A stretch of 64,000 nucleotides of DNA from Mytilisepta virgata (Eukaryota > Mollusca > Bivalvia > Mytilida > Mytilidae). The notes below the pieces were generated by a model, which had not been told where the DNA came from, did not search any database, and worked only from the letters and a program-made list of their open reading frames with translations. How positions within the stretch are numbered: position 1 is the first letter of the stretch; each line of letters starts with the position of its first letter. The stretch is taken from contig CM051516.1 of NCBI GenBank assembly GCA_028015205.1, positions 58,842,230-58,906,229 of the forward strand, given 5' to 3'. Shown piece by piece: positions 56,935 through 64,000 of the stretch. The position numbers and the translations under genes are program-made.

Positions 56935-57679
56935 AAATACTTGTTAATTGAATTTAAATATTTTAAAGACATTGGACCCTATTCTAAAGACCCTGTACCC
57001 CATTCTAAAGATATCAGGACACAAAAAGGTGAAATAGGTCCAACATTCAGCATTGCTTAAAGTAAGGCCTACATATATATATTATTTCGAAGGTAACCGA
57101 AATGTTGAATATACATGTCAAATTTAATTATTTAACAGACTATCAATCCACATTGACTCATTGACATTGGCAAGATCTGTTCCGATTTAACGCAGCATTA
57201 CACGTTACAGGCAGCTGAACCTTTTGATCAGACTATGAACGACCCCTTTTCATTATATTTTGTTTCATTTTGTTATATTTGGTTTGGTTTGGTTTAGTTT
57301 CGATTCCGTTTCTCACTTTATCAGTACCAATAAACATATGCCAATTTTAGAGAAACGTCTTATAGACTCGAAATTTATTATTCTATAATACACGGGTAAT
57401 GATACACTGACTTTAACGATGTCACAGTATTTTCCCTACGATTTAAGGGATATCTACCTATTGAAGGGACTATTCCCCACTTAGTGGGATATTCCAAATT
57501 TGGTTGAATAAATTGACAGGTGCGAGAATGCCGAGATAGACAGGTGTGTAAACCGTTCACTTTTCAAGTCTTTTGTGTTCGTATTTATGTCTTGAAATAT
57601 TAAAAAAAAAATCAGTGTTTGCGTGTATTTGTACCAATGTGTGCTTTCGACGCTCTGAATGGAATCGATCTCTGAAGAC

Positions 57680-57725
57680 CTGAAAATCTTGGGCTGTCCA
57701 GCAGGCTGTCATCATTAGACGCCAT
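57680..57725 (-). CDS. Candidate distal first coding exon (MASNDDSLLDSPRFS)
   Basis: On the minus strand a good Kozak start, AGCATGGCG, opens 15 codons plus one base encoding MASNDDSLLDSPRFS-G, then CAG|GTCTTC, a usable but weak donor. The phase-1 end would join DEPDC7-D exon 2 (GPFRATQIW) in frame. The Ser-Pro-containing leader is reminiscent of the leader before the DEP domain in vertebrate DEPDC7. An ETS-like CCGGAAAT and several GATA words lie upstream. Alternatively it is a first exon of an unrelated minus-strand gene, or, read through the donor, a 33-codon open frame with no function. Confidence 0.35.
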
Positions 57726-57886
57726 GCTGATTTAAATTTCGTGCCAAAAAAAATCCCACAATACACAAGGAGCTTTCTATTTCCGGTAAAAACATTATCC
57801 TATAACTGATAACAGAACGTGATAATCGAAAATTAAATAATTATAGGATAACTAATTCAAGAATTTGAATATCGCAAAATATTCAA

Positions 57887-57962
57887 CGAGTGACCGAAAA
57901 ACACCTTAATTCACGAATGCGCGCAGCGCATGAGGGAATTATTAGTGTTTTCCGGTCACGAG
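57887..57962. repeat. Foldback element
   Basis: Inverted arms of about 36 bp (cgagtgaccgaaaaacac... and ...gtgttttccggtcacgag) meeting at an agc centre flanked by GC-rich gcgc words. Lies about 160 bp upstream of the distal first exon. Confidence 0.65.
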
Positions 57963-57964
57963 TT

Positions 57965-60940
57965 ATTTATTACATTGATAAAATAGACAAAAAATGCTTC
58001 AAAAGTGTCATATTTTCCTTAGATCCCTTTCTGAAACTTTCTACGTCACATACGTCATTTGTTAGTAACGCCCTTGACGACGTTAAACAAAAACCGATCT
58101 TTCACTGAGAGAAAATATCGAATTTATTTTCAATGGAAATTACGATAAATCACCATCATCAATGTAATAAGTGTTTTTGTAGACGTCCGCGCTGAACCAA
58201 TAACAAGTGACCGTTAAATTTTTCAACCAGTTCGCAATAAACCACCATCCCTTACATTATAATGTCTAATCAGCAATAATTATTTCACCATGCGTTGGAA
58301 AGTATTGCTATGAACTCAACTGTTCAATGTCGTAAATATACTGCATATAGTATCAGTACTGTAGAACTATATATTAATTTTATTTTAAGTTATCCGTTTT
58401 GTTGTTTAATTATTGTTTTTTCAAATTCGTGACGATTTACAGTTAAAAAATATTCATTTGTACATATAAAGGAAAAAAGAGTATAACATAAATAAGTTTT
58501 TTATTACCCATTTTTCCGCATCATATAAAATATCCTCCTTATCCTGTTCTGTTTTGCTGTATAATGAACATGTTTTATTGGTATCAATAATTGATTCATT
58601 ATCATTACGCCACTGGACCATAAATGTTTTAAGACACCCAGCTGGAGTTTTTAGGCCATGTTGCTAGACAGCCACTTTAATTTATCAATTGAAGAAATGT
58701 CAAGCCATTTTCCATCATTGGTCAGGGAGGCAAATTTATGAAAATTATAAAGAAATATGTTTATAGTTTTACTATATATATTTTTTATACAAAAGTACAT
58801 TGTTTATAAAATTTAAAAAAAAATGAAAACAATTATATATATATATATCGATCTACAAACACTTTGATTCTCCGGTGAAATGTTGTAAACTTTGGACAAT
58901 GGACATTATATTGTTCAGAAAAAACGTTGCCAATTATTACAAAAGACTGATAAAAAATACAGTTTTTGATATAGCAGTGATATAGTTGGAATTGTAAGTG
59001 GTCATAACACAAAGTCTTTTTATTCCGTGGATTTTATTTTCGAAACCATGAAGGCTTGGTTTTACAATATGTACTATATATGTCTGGGTACACTATGCAT
59101 ATGGATATCAGAAATTGGTTGTATAATCTATAGCCTTGATATTAGTTTGTTTTATTTACTAATCACGGTACCCATTACTGAGCTGTATAATTAAACAATG
59201 ATAATAAACATACATTTAATTTGAATGATTGATTGAAACCAATATAACACTTACAATGAAAATTATGACGTACATGTAATAGAATCTGCATAATTGAACA
59301 AATCGCCAAAGCCATCGGTAAATTAATTATGATACAAATATATGATGCATTGTGTGATTTACCTTTAATGGAAGGGTCATTATTTATCAGCTTAGGGGAG
59401 AAAATCTTCTGGGTAAACACATTCAATGACAACCCACCTTCTGTACCATGAGGAAATTGCAGACCTCCCTTAAGGACCATGTTATGGAAACATAACCCTC
59501 CCTCCCAACTAAAATGAATGTTTTGTTTTTCTCTTGTGTTTATTACGTATAGTAAAACGAATCATAAAAATTGAACTTAATTTCTCAAATTTTATACTGA
59601 AGTTTTGAATACTGAAAGTAGTGAGCTTTTAAAATGATAATATACTTTACAGCTTTTCTTATTATTGTAAAGAATAAAAATGAAAGTAAAAACTTCGCAC
59701 ATCTTTAAAAATAGCTTAATTATTCGTTTTTCATAAATGCTGTTGGAAGTCAGTTATTAAACGAGTTATTTTAATTTGTCTTGAATAGCTGTCTGAAATT
59801 TTAAAGAATAGGAGGAATAGCACAAAAATTCATATACACTGTATTTAACATTTTTCCTCCGTAAAAGCTGAAAAATGCATAGGGGGAAGGTACACCCCAT
59901 AATCATCTATACATATGCTCATCCTTGATAACAAATTTTTCAAAAATTTGTTTTTTCAAACTGACACCACAAGAATTGTTGTCCAAATAAATAACCCCCC
60001 AAAATATCTAGATAAAAATTAACCCTCCAAAAATACCTTTGGTAATATTACACCTGATCACACCTACAAAACTACCTAATGAAATTTTGAAAACCAGAAA
60101 TTTATATTAACACCACCTTATAAATTTTTCTGAATACCTTCACTCCTCTTCCGGGAAAAATGATATAGAAATTGTTATCCATTTTGCACTTTGTCAGAAC
60201 TGAATTTCAACAGCATTTACATATAATGAAGAAGTTTGATTGCTTGAACACAACAATACAGACTCATCCTTTTTACAACTTTTTCAAATATAACATGAAC
60301 TATTCCTTATAGACCCCATATTTATTAATGTCTTCAGCGACTTCCCCCCTCTAAATGGCAATGCAATGTCAGTGATGAACTCCCCAAAAATGCTCCAACC
60401 CCTTCAGCTGATAAATAATGACCGTCCCCTAAAGTAAATTCGTGATTTACCAAAATATTGTCAAAAGTCACAATGGTGGATGTTCGTAAGAAACTTGGGC
60501 CTACACACATTATATATATACATTTTGCGGGTATAGTTTTAGGCTAAAAGTTTAGCAGTTAATACGTGAAAATGGACAATAGAAAATAATATTATTGCCA
60601 AAATGATCGTATATTTATATTTAATAAACAAATAAAAAAGTGTCATTGAGCCCAGTGTCGAACGGGATATTGTAAAAAAAAAATAAAACATGAAAAAAAA
60701 GAATAAAAACTAAAAGATAAATAACCCAACGAGTCGGTTGACTCGGATAAAAAGAAAATTAAAAAAGATGTTACCAAAATATCGTCAAAGAAACTAAGTG
60801 AAATTTCGCTAGTCAGTCCTGGAAAATGGAAAAAATACATACTGAATTGATTATTTGACCCTAATTTTCTAATTTTTTAATCGTGAATTAGACGAGTCTT
60901 CCCATTTTTGTTAATTTTTAGGACAAAATAACACAACCAG
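57965..60940. other. Gene-free AT-rich stretch
   Basis: No exon supported on either strand; TA and poly-A/T runs near 58800 and 60670. No recognised repeat family. Confidence 0.55.
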
Positions 60941-60950
60941 ATTTATTTTC

Positions 60951-60991
60951 AACTGAGACTACTATAACACAGTCTTATAGTAGTCTCAGTT
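60951..60991. repeat. Perfect 16-bp hairpin
   Basis: Arms aactgagactactata (60951-60966) and its exact complement (60976-60991) around a 9-nt loop. Small foldback; no poly-T tract suggesting a terminator. Confidence 0.7.
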
Positions 60992-61149
60992 TTCAACAAG
61001 ACTGGTAATTTGGATCATAATATTTTAGGACATTGTTATTTGGGACTGTATGTTCATATATTGGATTTCAGTTTCTCACGAAATTCGCAAAAGTTTTATC
61101 TCGAATAAAACCTTTAAAACGATCATCAATAGATATTGTAGCAGTATGA

Positions 61150-61255
61150 TGTCACTTCCGTAAACAAACCAAAACTCGTGGATTTGATTGTAACAGGATC
61201 TTTGTTAAGACAGTTCTCGATTTTTCCACAAAGCTTTTGCTGTTCACAGGTTCAG
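61150..61255 (+). other. Putative non-coding first exon of the plus-strand gene
   Basis: A donor, GTTCAG|GTAATT, ends at 61255, and an ETS-like cacttccg is near 61154. It would pair with the acceptor CATTCAG at 62551-62556. The left edge is a guess. Confidence 0.3.
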
Positions 61256-61374
61256 GTAATTAAAAATATTTAAACCACCCACAGAACTATTAATTTCAAC
61301 GTAAAGGGAGCAACTACGCCAGGAACTCGGCCACTATTAAATTTAACTCAATTAAATCTAGCTACAGTACAAAT

Positions 61375-62181
61375 AATAATGTAGCTCCTGTAATATCTTT
61401 TGACCCGGCGGAGCTACAAGGCGGTCCCATTGCTCGTAATGGAGCAAACGAATATCATTCAAATCCGGGATTTAGCACATTGAATTATCTTTTAATATGT
61501 AAAAACTTCAAAATTTTTGTAAATTAATGAAAAGTTTAGTCGATCCATGATACACATTAATTTAAATTGACAATTTAGCCATTTTAGGAGTTTATTGTAT
61601 TGTTTTGATTTCAGGAAGTTGAAGATTACAAGTTTAAAAATGCCCTTATAGCACATAATATGAGATTATCAAGTTAATAATATTAATAATTTTGGTATTT
61701 TATTTATAGTGAATATTTAACAAATAGTTCATGACACTGAGGGTCATATGGCAGTATATGGACCGGTTGGTCGCCCGACAAAAATTATATGGACTGAAGC
61801 GAAGCTGAGGTCCATATAATTTTTGGAGGGCGACCAACCGGTCCATATACTGACATTTGACCCGAAGTGTCATGAACTATTTGTTATATTATACTTTTCT
61901 GAGATTTAACCGAGTTTAATCGATCTCACCAAAACGAGGCGGTCCATATAATGTACAGCCGGTCCATATAACATTACATGGACCGGCTTAGATAACATAG
62001 ATAAATAGAGTAGTAAAAATGTAAAAAGTATAATATTAGTGTATACTTTTTGAAAATTTTGAACCATCAAAATATGTGAAAATTTCCTGGGTGTGAATCA
62101 CACCCAGCTTGCTCCATTTAGAGTAATGGGACCGCATTGTAGCTCAGCCGAGTCAAAAGATATCACAGGAGAAACATTATT
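61375..62181. mobile_element. About 0.8-kb element with 72-bp inverted ends
   Basis: Ends 61375-61446 and 62110-62181 are inverted copies (ctcctgt, atatcttttgac, gagctacaa, gcggtcccatt, atggagca) with about nine mismatches. No coding frame. A second, independent palindrome is nested inside (61711-61890). In the presumed 5'UTR intron of the plus-strand gene. Confidence 0.65.
61711..61890. mobile_element. Long near-perfect foldback (about 80-bp arms)
   Basis: Arms 61711-61794 and 61810-61890 share aacaaatagttcatgacact, gtatatggaccggttggtcg and aaaattatatgga with few mismatches, around a 15-nt loop. Further ggtccatata words follow at 61938-61985. Would form a strong hairpin if transcribed. Confidence 0.8.
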
Positions 62182-62556
62182 GTATCTAAATTAAATCATG
62201 TTTTGAAAACTGAAAATATCTTTTATTTGAATATTTTGGAACATGCCCAACTTTTAAAATAAACAGATGACTGTTATGAACATTTAAATTGAGACACGAA
62301 TTGTATTAATAGAATATGATCTAATAAAAGTTTAAAAGTAACCTTAATCAAACTGGTGTGATTTAAAGAAATATCTGGAAATTGAGGAAATATTTGGTCT
62401 TGCTAATCAAAGGTATCATGTTAAGAGAATCATAAACTTACTTAAGAATAACCTGAACATAAAAATTTCATATAAACTTATGGAATATTGTTCTTTTCTG
62501 TGCATTTAAAAAAAAATGTTGGTGTAATGTACAAATGATATCTTGTAATCATTCAG

Positions 62557-62740
62557 ATAATGGATGACCAAAATGGTGAGCAGCTGAATAATTCTATTGA
62601 TGGAGAATTCCCATCAGATCAAGATGAACTTAATCAGTCCACAGCTAGTACAAGCAGTGAACCAGAGACAGAAGGAAAGAAAAGGCGAACACAAACTCCA
62701 AGTCCCCATAGATACCCTCCAGCATTTGTAAATATTCCAG
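62557..62740 (+). CDS. First coding exon of an unidentified gene, possibly TCP11L1-like
   Basis: Acceptor CATTCAG|ATA, ATG at 62560 three bases into the exon, then 60 codons plus one base to a strong donor, CCAG|GTAAGG. The peptide starts MDDQNGEQLNNSIDG, is acidic and Ser/Thr-rich (QSTASTSSEPETEG), then basic (GKKRRTQTPSPHR) and ends YPPAFVNIP. T-complex protein 11-like proteins have a disordered acidic N-terminus followed by an S/PPxFVxV/I motif just before their conserved domain, and TCP11L1 neighbours DEPDC7 in vertebrates. Similarity over such a short, low-complexity piece is weak. Later exons are beyond the window. That it is a coding exon is more certain than what it encodes. Confidence 0.6.
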
Positions 62741-63794
62741 GTAAGGTCACGAAGAATGATAAGAAAATTCTAATCCTTTTGTTTATATTTTTAAAAATAT
62801 GAGGATTTTTATCTTAATTTAATGCTTTTGAGGTGGAAATAAGATTTTATTCTGTTACGTTTAAATTAGAAAAAAAAAGAAGCAATGATAAGGCTTGGAA
62901 TGAGTGTTGGCACATGTTTTCTTCAATCTACCGATTGTTTTACAACTGTTTCAAGGGACTTTCTTGAACTTACAGTGAGGCTTGTGATTTTTCTGTATAT
63001 TGAAGGCCTCACTTTAAGGTCAAGAACCACATGCATCTCAGGAAGGAACTTAGTGTGTTTTATCCCCCTTTTTTCTTCTGCACCCCCCCTTTCTATGCAA
63101 CATCCCAATCTCCATTGTAAATAAAAAAAAAATTCTTCATTCTATGAAAGAAATAAACACAATAAACACAACGAAACATTATAGTAAAAAAACTTTTTGA
63201 CTAACACACATTACAAGTGGTTTATACTTGTGAGTACAACAACAAAAAACACTTTATTTGCCAATCACGGCACCCAAAATGAGCAGAATAATTACAATCT
63301 TAATTTTCAAATATAATATAAAATAAAATAAAAATAGAAATAGATTAAACAAGGTATAACATGATTAGTTTTGATTTAATTGATTATAGTAAATGAAATA
63401 AGTAATTTGTAATATGAAAATATGTACACATGTATGACCCATAGTTTGTTACTCTGGTCCCCTTTCTGGACAGCACGAGTCTATGTATTATTATTATATA
63501 TAATTGTAAATAATGTGTATGCATATATGATGATATGATGATATATATCTACATGTATAACTCTATACAGACATAACAAGGAAAAAGGGGTGGCAGAGGA
63601 AAACAGAGGGATGGGAACACCCTAAACCCAAATGAAACTGAAACTTATATGCTCAATTTAGCTTTGCTTCAAATTAAGGGTAAAATTAATATTTTTGTGA
63701 AAATCAGGTAAAAACTAATGTTTGGTTAACAGTCACCTGGTCAACTTTAATACAGTCTCTAAAAATGTTCTTCAGTCATATGTATTAATTAGTA
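62741..63794 (+). other. Intron sequence, no exon seen
   Basis: AT-rich, following the donor at 62740. An open stretch at 62885-63124 shows no domain, no flanking splice signals and a poly-A end, so it is not called. Confidence 0.5.
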
Positions 63795-64000
63795 ATTTTA
63801 AAGTAAGTAAGTACCCTGTAATGTCTTTATTAATATGCTAATCTTCTCTGAGGCGCTCAATTAAAATATAAATTAATAAAACACACAAAATAAATTAATC
63901 TAACATTGATCCAATATCTACAAAGACTCACATCATGTAGACCATCTTATATACACATATACATATATATAAATCAATAAAATTATATGCATTTAATATA
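63795..64000. repeat. Dispersed repeat, copy 2 (runs off the edge)
   Basis: Second copy of the element at 45195-45415: 'taagtaagta', 'cgctcaattaaaatataaat', 'aattaatctaacattgatcc', 'tagaccatct'. Slightly diverged and cut by the window end. Confidence 0.7.

Noticed and set aside
62885..63124. 79-codon plus-strand frame after the first exon of the right-hand gene
   Set aside because: No acceptor, no family resemblance and a poly-A terminus; more likely intron or repeat.

Overview
The window is AT-rich, intron-containing animal nuclear DNA, most likely from a marine mussel (Mytilidae, Mytilus-like). Split genes with GT-AG introns show it is metazoan. Several interspersed repeats look like ones I know from Mytilus sequence: the 'gggaatgtgcc...agagacaacaacc' repeat at 6.7 kb, the 'ggtttaaccccac' repeat at 39.1 and 45.8 kb, and a tRNA-headed SINE present four times. 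No database was searched, so the species is an inference.

Layout. 0-2.8 kb: 5' end of an ODF3/CIMAP1-type axonemal gene on the minus strand, running off the left edge. 2.8-10.8 kb: no gene; tandem repeats, an interspersed repeat, palindromes, and a promoter-like GC island near 9.9 kb with no gene attached. 10.9-38.6 kb: three tandem units (A, B, C), each with a complete seven-exon DEPDC7-like gene on the minus strand plus its upstream region. 39-41 kb: three mobile or foldback elements. 41.5-50.1 kb: a fourth, older and more diverged DEPDC7-like gene (D), same exon/phase structure, larger introns. 50-57.8 kb: upstream of D, with two candidate alternative first exons, two SINEs and a CTCF-like site. 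57.8-62.2 kb: foldback elements. 62.56-62.74 kb: first coding exon of a plus-strand gene that may be TCP11L1-like; TCP11L1 is a neighbour of DEPDC7 in vertebrates.

The DEPDC7 cluster is the main content. All four genes use splice phases 1-0-2-1-0-1 and encode an N-terminal DEP domain, a Ser/acidic linker and a helical C-terminal region. Genes B and C encode 526 aa and D 533 aa. Copy A has a net 16-nt insertion in exon 1 that frameshifts the conserved start but creates two new in-frame ATGs. A 22-nt coding exon with a phase-1 donor lies 1.0-1.7 kb upstream of exon 1 in all four copies and looks like an alternative first exon, which could rescue copy A. Copy B is a mosaic: its 3' end resembles C and the rest resembles A, as expected from unequal crossing-over. 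Copy-specific insertions with readable empty sites in the sister copies (a SINE in A, a 219-bp insertion at a splice acceptor and a 1.9-kb element in B) show that mobile elements kept inserting after duplication.

No tRNA or rRNA gene, CRISPR array or viral gene was seen. All coordinates were read by eye; exon edges in the DEPDC7 genes are supported by splice sites and frame closure, while repeat edges are approximate unless target-site duplications are given.
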